NCBI RefSeq assembly: GCF_003626735.1
Contig: NZ_RBHX01000001.1
Coordinates: 1,240,001-1,304,000, forward strand
Direction: 5' to 3'
Source of the DNA: Microbacterium sp. CGR2
Lineage (GTDB): Bacteria > Actinomycetota > Actinomycetes > Actinomycetales > Microbacteriaceae
DNA: 64,000 nucleotides
Below are positions 8,505 through 16,959 of this stretch, piece after piece. Each line of letters opens with the position of its first letter. The first letter of the stretch is position 1. A model generated the notes under the pieces. That model worked only from the letters and a program-made list of their open reading frames with translations. It was not told the origin of the DNA and did not search any database. The position numbers and the translations under genes are program-made.

Positions 8505-8731
8505 CCTTCGCGGCCGTCGCCGACGGCGGCGATGATCGCGCTCGTCGGAATCTGCGGTTGCGGTGGCCGTGTGGCGAAGTCGGCCAACAGTTCCGCCAGC
8601 GTCGGCTGGCCTGCCAGGCGCGTGAGTTCCGCGGTCAGGTACTGCTGCAGTGACTGGCCGTGCGCCTCAGCTCGCGCGGCGAGGGCGGCGTGCACCGAAG
8701 GATCGAGGTCGCGGATGAGGACGTTCGGCAT
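8501..8731 (-). CDS. vapB: VapB/FitA-type antitoxin
   Basis: Antitoxin of 76 residues. The N-terminus (PNVLIRDLDPSVHAALAARA) is a ribbon-helix-helix DNA-binding domain of FitA type. The C-terminal third, with QPTLAELLADFATRPP, should wrap the toxin. ATG 8731 is chosen because it begins right at the RHH strand and follows GAAAG; an alternative ATG at 8746 adds five residues. The pair probably represses itself through the imperfect palindrome overlapping these starts. Confidence 0.88.
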   Translation of the reverse strand: MPNVLIRDLDPSVHAALAARAEAHGQSLQQYLTAELTRLAGQPTLAELLADFATRPPQPQIPTSAIIAAVGDGREG

Positions 8732-8744
8732 GCTTTCAGTATGC
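8728..8744. promoter_or_regulatory. candidate VapBC auto-operator
   Basis: GCATGCTTTCAGTATGC is an imperfect inverted repeat (GCAT-G-C against G-T-ATGC) overlapping the vapB start. RHH antitoxins normally bind such sites at their own promoters. Assignment rests on position and symmetry only. Confidence 0.3.
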
Positions 8745-8873
8745 ATGCGCCCGGCCGTCCCGGCAATGGTTGTCGACGTCATGACTTCAGCCTCAGCTGG
8801 GAGGGGGGGCCGGCGGGGTCACCGAGGCGCGATCAGTGCGCCGTGCCGCAAAGGCTGGAGCGTGCAGAAGTGG

Positions 8874-9167
8874 TCAGGACGCGATGCCGCGCGCGTGCAT
8901 GTCGGCCGCGGCATCCGTCGCGATCTCCGACCACACCGCGTCGAGCGAGAGGTGCAGCACGGCGGCGACCGCGGCGATGGTCGAGAACGCCGGTGTCGCC
9001 ACACGACCGGATTCGATCTTGCGGAGCGTCTCGGGAGAGATTCCCGCGTCGAGGGCGACGGTCAGCATCGAGTGATCACCGCGCGCACGCCTCAGCAGGG
9101 CGCCGAGGCGTTCGCCTCGCTCGACCTCGGCGGGGCTGAGGGGCATCCGGACCATCATGACGCCCAT
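8874..9167 (-). CDS. XRE-family transcriptional regulator
   Basis: A 97-residue regulator. Residues about 15-75 form a classical Cro/CI-type HTH: RLGALLRRARGDHSMLTVAL, DAGISPETLRKIESGRVATP and AFSTIAAVAAVLHLSLDAVW. A short acidic tail follows. Start choice is uncertain between ATG 9167, 9158 and 9155; none has a good ribosome site, and a TAGTAT -10-like element lies just upstream of 9167, so the message may be leaderless. It is divergent from a methionine aminopeptidase gene, with a 14-base tandem repeat between them as the likely binding site. Confidence 0.85.
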   Translation of the reverse strand: MGVMMVRMPLSPAEVERGERLGALLRRARGDHSMLTVALDAGISPETLRKIESGRVATPAFSTIAAVAAVLHLSLDAVWSEIATDAAADMHARGIAS

Positions 9168-9193
9168 ACTAATACCGGGATACTATTACCGGG
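9166..9193. promoter_or_regulatory. two tandem 14-base repeats ATACTA(A/T)TACCGGG
   Basis: Copies are at 9166-9179 and 9180-9193, differing at one base, with a decayed third unit beginning ATAGTTATT. They occupy the whole short gap between the divergent XRE and aminopeptidase genes. Head-to-tail repeats here fit an operator array for the XRE protein controlling both directions. Confidence 0.55.
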
Positions 9194-9223
9194 ATAGTTA
9201 TTCGAAACAACAGAACGGGCGAC

Positions 9224-9994
9224 ATGATCGAGATCCTCACCGCCACCGAACTCGATCGAGCCCGCGACGCCGGCGCGCTCGTCGGCCGCATCCTGCAGTC
9301 TCTGAAGAACCGCGCCGGGGTGGGCGTCAACCTGCTCGACCTCGACCGCTGGACGAAGCAGATGATCGAGGATGCCGGAGCCGTGTCCTGCTACGTCGAC
9401 TACGCACCCTCGTTCGGCCGCGGACCCTTCGGCCACTACGTCTGCACCGCGGTCAATGACGCCGTGCTCCACGGCATGCCCCACGACTATGCGCTCGTCG
9501 ACGGCGACCTGCTGACCCTCGACCTGGCCGTCACCCTGTCGGGCGTCTCCGCCGACGCGGCGATCAGCTTCGTCATCGGCGACTCCCCGGCGCCGCGCGA
9601 CCTCGCCATGATCGAGACGACCGAGCGGGCGCTCGCCGCAGCCATCGCCGCGGCCCGTCCCGGTGCCCGCATCGGTGACCTGTCCCACGCGATCGGCACT
9701 GTTCTGAGCGCGGCCGGCTACCCGATCAACCTCGAGTTCGGCGGGCACGGGATCGGCTCGACCATGCACCAGGACCCGCATGTGGCCAACGACGGTCGTC
9801 CCGGCCGCGGCTACAAGCTCCGTCCGGGCCTCCTCCTCGCGCTCGAGCCCTGGGTGATGGTCGACACCGACGAGCTCATCACGGATGCCGACGGCTGGAC
9901 GCTGCGCAGTGCGACCGGATGCCGCACCGCGCACAGCGAGCACACGATCGCGATCACCGAGACGGGGGCGGAGATTCTCACTCTCGCGCCGTGA
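9224..9994 (+). CDS. map: type I methionine aminopeptidase
   Basis: Removes N-terminal methionine from new proteins. It has 256 residues in the pita-bread fold. The five metal ligands can be placed: Asp100 (LTLDLAV), Asp111 (SADAAISF), His175 (GGHGIGSTMH), Glu208 (LLALEPW) and Glu239 (HSEHTIAI). His83 in LHGMP is also kept. It lacks the N-terminal zinc-finger or SH3-linker extension seen in some actinobacterial copies. It is not next to adk/secY, where the housekeeping copy usually lies. It is therefore probably a second copy, perhaps controlled by the divergent XRE protein. Confidence 0.92.
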   Translation: MIEILTATELDRARDAGALVGRILQSLKNRAGVGVNLLDLDRWTKQMIEDAGAVSCYVDYAPSFGRGPFGHYVCTAVNDAVLHGMPHDYALVDGDLLTLDLAVTLSGVSADAAISFVIGDSPAPRDLAMIETTERALAAAIAAARPGARIGDLSHAIGTVLSAAGYPINLEFGGHGIGSTMHQDPHVANDGRPGRGYKLRPGLLLALEPWVMVDTDELITDADGWTLRSATGCRTAHSEHTIAITETGAEILTLAP

Positions 9995-10029
9995 GCGGGC
10001 GCTGAAACTCCCACCCCACCCTCAGGGTT

Positions 10030-10043
10030 AACGATATATCGTT
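10030..10043. promoter_or_regulatory. perfect palindrome AACGATATATCGTT (PadR operator candidate)
   Basis: A 14-base perfect dyad, with a further half-site GTATCGTT at 10046-10053. It lies 35 bases before the PadR start codon. Its position and AT-rich core fit PadR autoregulation. Confidence 0.6.
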
Positions 10044-10077
10044 GAGTATCGTTCGACACCCCAGGTATGGAGGCATC

Positions 10078-10683
10078 ATGAACAACACATTCCCCTTCAG
10101 CGGCCCCGGCAGCAACGACGGCGCCAACAACTTCGGCAGCCTGTTCGGCGGCGCCAACGGCCCCGCCGGCGGAATCTTCGAGGCGATGGACCAGCTTCGC
10201 AAGACCTTCGAACAGCGCCCGTCCGGCGGCTCGCGCATGGCCAAGGGTGACGTCCGCACCGCCGTGCTGTCGCTGCTCACCGAGAAGCCGATGCACGGCT
10301 ACCAGATCATCAACGAGATCGCCGAACGCAGCGGCGGCTCGTGGAAGCCCAGCGCCGGATCCGTCTACCCGACACTCCAGCTGCTCGCCGACGAAGGCCT
10401 CATCTCCGCGGAGGAGCAGAACGGTCGCAAGACCTACTCGCTCACCGAGGCGGGACGCGCGGTCGCCGCAGAGGCCACGGGCACCCGTGCGCCGTGGGAG
10501 TCGTCCGACAAAGACGGCCACCGCAACGACCCGCGATTCAGCGCCCTCCCCAAGGCGGGCGTCGATCTCGCGGCTGCCGCCGCCCAGGTCGGCCGCAGCG
10601 GATCTCCTGAGCAGGTGCAGAGCGCAGTCGACGTCCTCGACGACGCTCGCCGTAAGCTCTACTCGATCCTCGCTCAAGACTGA
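10078..10683 (+). CDS. PadR-family transcriptional regulator
   Basis: Regulator of 201 residues. A low-complexity Gly/Asn-rich lead (residues 1-45) precedes a PadR winged helix: KGDVRTAVLSLLTEKPMHGY, QIINEIAERSGGSWKPSAGS, VYPTLQLLADEGLI and EEQNGRKTYSLTEAGR. The C-terminal 70 residues form the dimerisation helices. ATG 10078 follows GGAGG; an upstream in-frame start would overlap the palindromic operator. It sits 27 bases before the ABC1-kinase gene and probably controls that operon. Confidence 0.9.
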   Translation: MNNTFPFSGPGSNDGANNFGSLFGGANGPAGGIFEAMDQLRKTFEQRPSGGSRMAKGDVRTAVLSLLTEKPMHGYQIINEIAERSGGSWKPSAGSVYPTLQLLADEGLISAEEQNGRKTYSLTEAGRAVAAEATGTRAPWESSDKDGHRNDPRFSALPKAGVDLAAAAAQVGRSGSPEQVQSAVDVLDDARRKLYSILAQD

Positions 10684-10710
10684 CACCGGGGTGACCGAGA
10701 GGAACCACCG

Positions 10711-12420
10711 ATGACGGATGCCGCGGCACAGGGCGTGCATCGTGCTCGGTACCGTCGCATCCTGTCCTTCGCTGCGCGCGAGTTCATCAAGATCTGGTGG
10801 TACGAACTCGTGCTGCCCCGGTTCGGACTCAGTTCGGTCGCCGAGCGCACACGTGCACCGCGGATGCAGAAGTTCGCCCGCCGGTTCCACGTTCTCGCGG
10901 TCGAACTCGGCGGCCTGATGATCAAGGTCGGCCAGTTCATGTCGTCGCGCCTCGACGTGCTCCCGCCCGAGATCACCGCCGAGCTCGAAGGGCTGCAGGA
11001 CGAGGTCCCCGCTGTGCCGTTCTCCGGCATCCGCGTCGTCGCGGAGGCAGAGCTCGGGATGCCGCTGGAGCGCGCGTACGCGTGGTTCGACGAGAACCCC
11101 GTGGCGGCAGCATCCCTCGGCCAGGCGCATCGCGCCCGATTGAACGACGTCGACACCGCAGACACCGGTCTCGAGAACGTCATCGTGAAGGTGCAGCGTC
11201 CGGGGATCGACGGGATCGTCGCGGTCGATCTCGCCGCACTCCGTCGCGTCGGCCGCTGGTTGACGCGCGTCCGCCTCGTCGCCGACCGCGTCGATGCGCC
11301 CGCTCTCGTCGAAGAGTTCGCCACGACCAGCCTGCAGGAGATCGACTACCTGCACGAAGCTGCGAGCGCCGAACGCTTCCGCGAGAATTTCACTGACGAC
11401 CCTCGCGTCGACACCCCGGAGATCGTCTGGGAGCGGTCGACCCGTCGGGTGCTGACCCTGTCCGACGTCACCGCCATCAAGATCAACGATCTCGACGGGC
11501 TCCGCGCGGCCGGCATCGATCCATCCGCCGTTGCGGACGTGTTCGCCGAGGTCATGTTCGACCAGGTGTTCACGCACAGTTTCGTGCACGCCGATCCGCA
11601 CCCCGGCAACATCTTCGTCACCCCGATCCCGTCCACGGAGGTGGCGGAGAACAACGGGCGCAACTTCCGTCTCACGTTCATCGACTTCGGGATGATGGCC
11701 GAGGTGCCGGACAACCTCCGCGCAGGCCTCCGTACACTCCTCATCGCAGTCGCGGGCCGAGACAGCCGCGGCCTGGTCACCGCGGCGAAGGAGATCGGCG
11801 TCCTGCTGCCCTCCGCCGACACCGCCGAACTCGAGCGCGCGCTCGCCGCCCTCTTCGCCCGCTTCGGTGGCATGGGTTTCGCCGAACTCAGCACGGTCGA
11901 CCCGCGCGAGTTCAGTGCCTTCGCCGACGAGTTCGGCGACATGGTGCGCTCGCTGCCGCTCCAGCTTCCCGAGAACATGCTGCTGCTGATCCGCGCCGTC
12001 TCGTTGACGTCAGGAATGTGCAGCGGACTCAACCCGGCGTTCAACGTCTGGGATGCCGCCGAACCGTACGCCGGGCGGCTGCTGCGGGACGAATCGGGAA
12101 ACCTCGTGCAAGACGTCGCGAAGCAGGCCATGACGATGGCGACGGTCTCGATGCGGCTCCCGCAGCGGATCGACAACATCATCACGCGCATCGACGACGG
12201 CAACGTGTCGTTCGACACCTCCCGGCTCGAACGGCGCCTCGATCGCCTCGAAGGAATCGCCCGCCGGATCACCTCCGGGGTGCTGTTCGCCGCGATGCTC
12301 GTCGGTGGCGCCCTGCTCGTGACGCCGCTTCCGCCGCTGGGCATCACGCTCCTGTGCGTGTCTGTTCTGCCGCTGCTGCACTCGCTCTTCGCCGGGGTGG
12401 GTCGCCGCCCGTCGCGCTGA
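10711..12420 (+). CDS. ABC1/UbiB-family atypical protein kinase
   Basis: A 569-residue member of the ABC1 (AarF/UbiB/ADCK) family. The hallmark KxGQ motif is in IKVGQFMSSRLDVLP, followed by AAASLGQAHRARL (the Ala-rich loop replacing the P-loop). HADPHPGNIFV carries the catalytic Asp and Asn, and LTFIDFGMMAE is the DFG equivalent. Two hydrophobic helices at the C-terminus (about 515-560) anchor it in the membrane. It is probably an ATPase/kinase acting in isoprenoid-quinone or lipid metabolism, known for the family but untested here. It is preceded by GAGAGGAACC and co-transcribed with the PadR gene. Confidence 0.92.
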   Translation: MTDAAAQGVHRARYRRILSFAAREFIKIWWYELVLPRFGLSSVAERTRAPRMQKFARRFHVLAVELGGLMIKVGQFMSSRLDVLPPEITAELEGLQDEVPAVPFSGIRVVAEAELGMPLERAYAWFDENPVAAASLGQAHRARLNDVDTADTGLENVIVKVQRPGIDGIVAVDLAALRRVGRWLTRVRLVADRVDAPALVEEFATTSLQEIDYLHEAASAERFRENFTDDPRVDTPEIVWERSTRRVLTLSDVTAIKINDLDGLRAAGIDPSAVADVFAEVMFDQVFTHSFVHADPHPGNIFVTPIPSTEVAENNGRNFRLTFIDFGMMAEVPDNLRAGLRTLLIAVAGRDSRGLVTAAKEIGVLLPSADTAELERALAALFARFGGMGFAELSTVDPREFSAFADEFGDMVRSLPLQLPENMLLLIRAVSLTSGMCSGLNPAFNVWDAAEPYAGRLLRDESGNLVQDVAKQAMTMATVSMRLPQRIDNIITRIDDGNVSFDTSRLERRLDRLEGIARRITSGVLFAAMLVGGALLVTPLPPLGITLLCVSVLPLLHSLFAGVGRRPSR

Positions 12421-12462
12421 TCGTCGTGTGCGCCTCTCGCGACCATGGGAGAATCGTCTTCC

Positions 12463-14418
12463 ATGAAGACCCCTGACGAGAAGCCGCCCGCACGCTCCGA
12501 AGGCACCGGCGCCGTACGCCTCCCTGCCAAAGCGGGCGAGGCAGCCAGCAAGATCGTCCGTGACATCTCGGCCGTTCCCCCTCGCGGGGTGCACCCGGCG
12601 CTCGTTCCCGGGGTCGGGGTCGAGGAGACCGGCCGCACGTACCGCACCGACCCGCTCGTCTTCGGCGTCGCGCTGACCCTCGTGGTGGCGTTCATCGCCT
12701 GGGGAGTGTTCGCCGGCGACAACCTCGCCGGCACCACCTCGGCCGCGCTCGGCTGGGTCGTGGAGTACTTCGGCTTCTTCTTCACCACCATCGCCACGAT
12801 CGTCCTGGTGTTCATGCTGTTCGTCGGCTTCAGTCGCTACGGCCGCATCCCCCTGGGACGCGATGACGAAGAACCGCAGTTCTCGATGTTCTCCTGGATC
12901 TCGATGCTGTTCGCCGCCGGCATGGGCATCGGCCTGGTGTTCTGGGGCGCGGCCGAACCGCTGACGTTCTTCGAGAATCCGCCGCCCGGCACCGTCGAGG
13001 CGAACACTCTCGAGGCCATGCACACCGCCCAGGCGCAGGTGCTCTACCACTGGGGTCCGCAGGCCTGGTCGTTCTACGCCCTCGTCGGTGGCGCCATCGC
13101 CTACGGAGCTTTCCGCCGCGGACGCACTCCGCTGATCTCGTCGATCTTCGCTCCACTTCTGGGCGAAGGGCGCACGGCTGGGCCGCTCGGACGCACCATC
13201 GACATCTTCGCCATCATCGTCACGCTGTTCGGCACCGCAGCATCCCTCGGTCTGGGTGCTCTGCAGATCGGGCACGGTGTCGAGATCATCGGCGGCATCG
13301 GCGAACTCGGCAACGGCGTGCTGATCGTCGTCATCGCCGTCCTGACCGCGTGCTTCATCGCCTCGGCGGTCTCGGGCGTCTCGAAGGGCATCCGCGCGCT
13401 GTCGAACATCAACGCGGTGATGGCGCTCGTGCTGGCCTTCTTCGTGTTCTTCGTCGGCCCGACGCTGCTCATCCTCAACGTGATCCCCTCCATCGCGGTG
13501 GAGTTCATCGGCGACCTGCCCCAGATGGTCGCCCGCTCGGCCTCACAGGGTGAAGAGACCCAGGCGTTCCTTTCGGGCTGGACCATCTTCTACTGGGCAT
13601 GGTGGATCTCGTGGTCGCCGTTCGTGGGCATGTTCATCGCGAAGATCTCCCGCGGACGGACGCTGCGTCAGTTCGTCTCGGTCGTGATCCTCGTGCCGTC
13701 CGCCATCTCGCTGGTGTGGTTCGCGATCTTCGGCACCACTGCCATTCAGCAGCAGATGGACGGTGCCGGACTCACCGTGGACCCGCCGGAGCAGGTTCTC
13801 TTCGGGGTGCTCGAGAACCTCCCGTTCCCGCTGATCACCAGCATCCTGCTCATCCTGCTGATCTCGATCTTCTTCATCACCGGTGCCGACTCCTCGTCGC
13901 TCGTGATGGGCACGCTGTCGCAGCAGGGCCGACCGGAACCGTCGCGCTGGGTCACGATCGTCTGGGGCTCGCTGGTCGGTGTGATCGCGGCCGTGCTTCT
14001 TGTCAGCGGGGAGGAGGGGAGTGGTCTGCAGTCGCTGCAGAACGCCACGATCATCGCCGCCCTGCCGTTCGCGGTGATCATGGGATTCATGATGGTCGCG
14101 TTCATGAAAGATCTGCGGCGCGACCCGATGATCCTGCGGGAGCGCTATGCGCGGGCAGCCGTCCGGCACAGTGTCATGTCGGGGCTCGAGGAGTACGGCG
14201 ACGACTTCGCCCTGGTTCCCGTCGAGTACGACCACTCCGACGACGATCTCGCCTGGATCGACGAGGCGACGGTCGATGACACGCTCGCCGAGGTCTACGA
14301 CGCGGCCACCGAGGCGATCAACGTCGTCCCTGAAGTGGATGCTGCAGACGGGCTCGCCGAATCAGGCGATCATGCCGAGTCCGGTGATTCGGCGACGAAG
14401 CGGCCTGATTCCGTCTGA
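12463..14418 (+). CDS. BCCT-family betaine/choline/carnitine transporter
   Basis: Secondary transporter for quaternary-ammonium compatible solutes (BetP/OpuD family). 651 residues with 12 helices between about residues 60 and 545. Family motifs: GMGIGLVFWGAAEPL in helix 3 and FYWAWWISWSPFVGMFIAKI in helix 8 (the Trp-rich substrate box). An acidic C-terminal tail of about 90 residues may sense osmotic state as in BetP. ATG 12463 is chosen because GGGAGA lies ten bases upstream; an in-frame ATG at 12445 lacks a ribosome site. The 3' end overlaps the convergent reductase gene by 49 bases. Confidence 0.93.
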   Translation: MKTPDEKPPARSEGTGAVRLPAKAGEAASKIVRDISAVPPRGVHPALVPGVGVEETGRTYRTDPLVFGVALTLVVAFIAWGVFAGDNLAGTTSAALGWVVEYFGFFFTTIATIVLVFMLFVGFSRYGRIPLGRDDEEPQFSMFSWISMLFAAGMGIGLVFWGAAEPLTFFENPPPGTVEANTLEAMHTAQAQVLYHWGPQAWSFYALVGGAIAYGAFRRGRTPLISSIFAPLLGEGRTAGPLGRTIDIFAIIVTLFGTAASLGLGALQIGHGVEIIGGIGELGNGVLIVVIAVLTACFIASAVSGVSKGIRALSNINAVMALVLAFFVFFVGPTLLILNVIPSIAVEFIGDLPQMVARSASQGEETQAFLSGWTIFYWAWWISWSPFVGMFIAKISRGRTLRQFVSVVILVPSAISLVWFAIFGTTAIQQQMDGAGLTVDPPEQVLFGVLENLPFPLITSILLILLISIFFITGADSSSLVMGTLSQQGRPEPSRWVTIVWGSLVGVIAAVLLVSGEEGSGLQSLQNATIIAALPFAVIMGFMMVAFMKDLRRDPMILRERYARAAVRHSVMSGLEEYGDDFALVPVEYDHSDDDLAWIDEATVDDTLAEVYDAATEAINVVPEVDAADGLAESGDHAESGDSATKRPDSV

Positions 14419-15975
14419 GCCCCTGATGTCGCGCTCTCGGCTGCGGCGGTGATCCGGCGCGCCATCGACGCGAAAATGAACCCGTGGAAGGGCAGCACGG
14501 CCAACCAGTACAGTCGTCCGCTCAGCCCGCGGGGAAAGAACACGGCGCGCTGCTCGTAGCGTGCCCCACCGGAGTCGGGTGTGGTGCGCAACTCGAGCCA
14601 CGCTTCGCCCGGCACCTTCATCTCGGCGCGCAGGCGCAGCAGTCCCGCGGCGTCGTCGCCGGTGCCGGGGGGGCGTGACCGCTTCGACCCGCCAGAAGTC
14701 GATCGCGTCACCGGCGCGAGCGGCCGTGCGGCTTCGTCGACCCCGTCGCAGCCCCACTCCTCCGACCAGCCGGTCCATCCAGCCGCGCACCTCCCAGAGG
14801 AACCGCGGCGAGTACCAGCCATTCTCCCCGCCGATGCCGATCACCACCTGCCACAGCTCCGAGACGGATGCCGTGGTGTCGAGCGACCGCACGTCGGTGA
14901 ACACGGTCCGCCCTGCCCACTCCGGGTCGCTCGGCAGCGGATCGCTCGGGGCGCCGGAGACCTCGGCATCCTGCCAACTCGTCTCGATCGTGTCGGCGGC
15001 GTCGCGACCGAGGGCGAGGGCGACCGCACGGCGATACGGAGTCAGGCCCCCGGCGGGCCGCGGGATGAGATCGTCGATCGCGTGGTCTTTCATGATGCAC
15101 TCGTTCTGCAGTGACGCGACCAGCGGCCGGGCGATCGATCGAGGCACCGGGGTGACCAGGTTCACCCAGTGGGAGGCGAGGCCCGGCGTGAGTACGGGAA
15201 GCGCGGCGATGGCCCGCTGCGGGAGACCCGCCTCGACCGCATACCCGTTCATCATCTGGCCGTAGCGCAGCACGTCGGGGCCGCCGATGTCGACCGCCCG
15301 GTTCACGCTGGCATCGATGCGGGCGGCGGCGAGCAGGTAGTAGAGCACGTCGCGCACGGCGATGGGCTGGATGCGGTTGCGCACCCACTTCGGTGCCGGC
15401 ATGTACGGCAGCACATCGGTGAGGTGCCGGATCATCTCGAAAGAGGCCGACCCGGAGCCGATCACGACGCCCGCCTGCAGCACGAGCGTGGGGACTCCGG
15501 AGCGCAGGAGCCTCTCACCCACCTCGACGCGGGAGCGCAGGTGCGGAGACAGCTTCGCATCATCGGGGTGCAGGCCGCCGAGGTAGACGATCCGTCGGAC
15601 ACCCGCCCTGACCGCGGCGTCCGCGACCGCCGCCGCGGCACGCTCATCGCTCTCTTCGAACCCCTTGCCCGCGGTCATCGAGTGGATCAGGTAGTAGACG
15701 ACGTCGACGTCGGTCATCGCGCCTGCCACGGCATCCGCATCGTCGGCTGAACCCTCGACGATCTCGCAGTCGGCACCCCAGGGGAAGGATGCCGCGCGCG
15801 CGGCGTCGCGCGGCAGCACGCGCACTCGGTAGCCGGCGTTCACCAGGCGAGGAGTGAGGCGACCGCCGATGTAGCCCGTCGCGCCGAGCACGAGCGCACG
15901 AGGCGGGGTGCCGTCTTCCCGCGGGCCGGCGCGCAGAGCATCCTCGCGTCCGGTGGGCTGCGTGAGGTCGGTCAT
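14370..15975 (-). pseudogene. NAD(P)-binding/DUF2867 reductase, frameshifted in a 7-base run
   Basis: The first 435 or so codons give an extended SDR/NmrA-like protein: VLGATGYIGGRL (nucleotide site), VYYLIHSM, VYLGGLHPDD and VVIGSGSASFEMIRHL, then a DUF2867 region with GWYSPRFLWEVRGWMDRLVGG and DAIDFWRVE. At the seven C run (minus strand; G run 14667-14673 on plus) the frame moves and the protein turns into Arg-rich nonsense. In the other frame the family ending continues perfectly: LLRLRAEMKVPGEAWLEL, YEQRAVFFPRGLSGRLYW and PFHGFIFASM, stopping at 14370. Six C residues would restore one frame of about 535 codons. It is a single-base insertion, either real or a sequencing error. Its substrate is unknown. 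Confidence 0.85.
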
Positions 15976-16013
15976 GGTCTGAGCGTATGCCGCGGTGGCG
16001 ACATGCCGAAATG

Positions 16014-16066
16014 GTGCAACTTGCAGGTTGCACTAATGAGTCATCCGTGCAACCCTGGAGTTGCAC
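16014..16066. promoter_or_regulatory. two tandem ArsR operators, GTGCAAC-N6-GTTGCAC
   Basis: Two 20-base inverted repeats with identical 7-base arms lie at 16014-16033 and 16047-16066, with centres 33 bases apart (about three helical turns, same face). They fill the gap between the frameshifted reductase (minus) and the SRPBCC/ArsR operon (plus). The same arm and spacer pattern appears at 36129-36148 before the second ArsR/SRPBCC module. Confidence 0.85.
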
Positions 16067-16118
16067 ATGAGTGGTAATCCGTCCGCTCCTGCCAACGAGA
16101 AGAAAGCGAAGCGCCATC

Positions 16119-16616
16119 ATGGTGAATATGACTGACAACCCCCGCTCCGTCGTCGACGAGGCGACACTCTCCGTCCGACGCACGATCCGCATCGCGGCAC
16201 CGGTCGAGAAGGTGTGGCGCGCCGTCGCCGAGCCCGAGCACATCTCGCGCTGGTTCGGGCGCACGGAACTCGACGGCAGAGGCGTCGGGGCCACCGGCAC
16301 CATGACCTTCGCGGACTACGGCTCCATCCCCCTGCGTGTGGAGGCCTTCGACGAACCGCACCACATCACGTACAGCTGGGGCAACGACGACGCCCAGGCG
16401 GAGCGACCGCGAGTGCTCGACGGCGCGACGTCCACCGTCTTCACGTTCACGCTGGTGTCCGTCGACGGCGGTACGCAGCTCACGGTCGTCGAGTCCGGTT
16501 TCGAGCGGACGTCCGCGCCGCTGGCCAACCTCGAGAGCCACCGCACCGGCTGGGACGAGGAGCTCGACAAGATGGTCGCGCTCGTCGAAGCCGAAGCCGC
16601 CGAAGGAGCAGCGTGA
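16119..16616 (+). CDS. SRPBCC (AHSA1-type) domain protein
   Basis: Small soluble protein of 165 residues with one START/Bet v1-like fold. Residues about 18-40 read RTIRIAAPVEKVWRAVAEPE followed by HISRWFG, and the end carries LANLESHRTGWDEELDKMV, both standard for the AHSA1 group. The fold binds hydrophobic ligands in a deep pocket; the ligand here is unknown. Start ATG 16119 is preferred, with ATG 16128 as alternative; upstream codons would run into the operators. Its stop overlaps the GTG of the ArsR gene, the common SRPBCC/ArsR two-gene unit. Confidence 0.85.
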   Translation: MVNMTDNPRSVVDEATLSVRRTIRIAAPVEKVWRAVAEPEHISRWFGRTELDGRGVGATGTMTFADYGSIPLRVEAFDEPHHITYSWGNDDAQAERPRVLDGATSTVFTFTLVSVDGGTQLTVVESGFERTSAPLANLESHRTGWDEELDKMVALVEAEAAEGAA

Positions 16617-16930
16617 CCACAGAGACCCTGATCCCGATGTTTGCAGCGCTCGCCGATGAGACGCGCTGGAGCATCCTGACGGCGCTCGGTGAGGGCGATG
16701 CTTCGGCATCCGCTCTCGCCGGGCGCCTCCCGGTCAGCCGCCAGGCCATCGCGAAACACCTCGCCGTCCTCCAGGAGGTGGGATTGGTCGAGCCGGTTCC
16801 CGTCGGTCGTGAGGTGCGCTTCCGGGTCATAGGGTCGGAGCTCGGTGCCACCGCAGCGAAGCTCGACGCGATCGGACGCGGATGGGACCGCCGCCTCGCA
16901 GCGATCAAGGAGATCGCCGAAGGCCTCTGA
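16613..16930 (+). CDS. ArsR-family winged-helix repressor
   Basis: A 105-residue metal-free-type ArsR regulator. It has FAALADETRWSILTALGEGD, ASALAGRLPVSRQAIAKHLA (recognition helix SRQAIAKHL), and wing GLVEPVPVGREVRFRV. No cysteine metal site of the ArsR/SmtB kind is present. GTG 16613 overlaps the stop of the SRPBCC gene and has GGAG five bases upstream. It probably represses its own operon, and possibly the divergent reductase, through the tandem GTGCAAC operators. Confidence 0.88.
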   Translation: MTTETLIPMFAALADETRWSILTALGEGDASASALAGRLPVSRQAIAKHLAVLQEVGLVEPVPVGREVRFRVIGSELGATAAKLDAIGRGWDRRLAAIKEIAEGL

Positions 16931-16959
16931 CCCCCGGCGCCCATGGAAGGATGGGCGCG

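Noticed and set aside
9811..11601. 596-codon minus-strand open frame across the map, PadR and ABC1 genes
   Set aside because: It crosses three good plus-strand genes and their operators and carries no recognisable domain.
12010..13275. Long open frame on the minus strand opposite the ABC1-kinase/BCCT junction
   Set aside because: It mirrors the third-codon GC bias of the plus-strand genes, is rich in Arg/Glu/His low-complexity sequence, and has no family motif or ribosome site.
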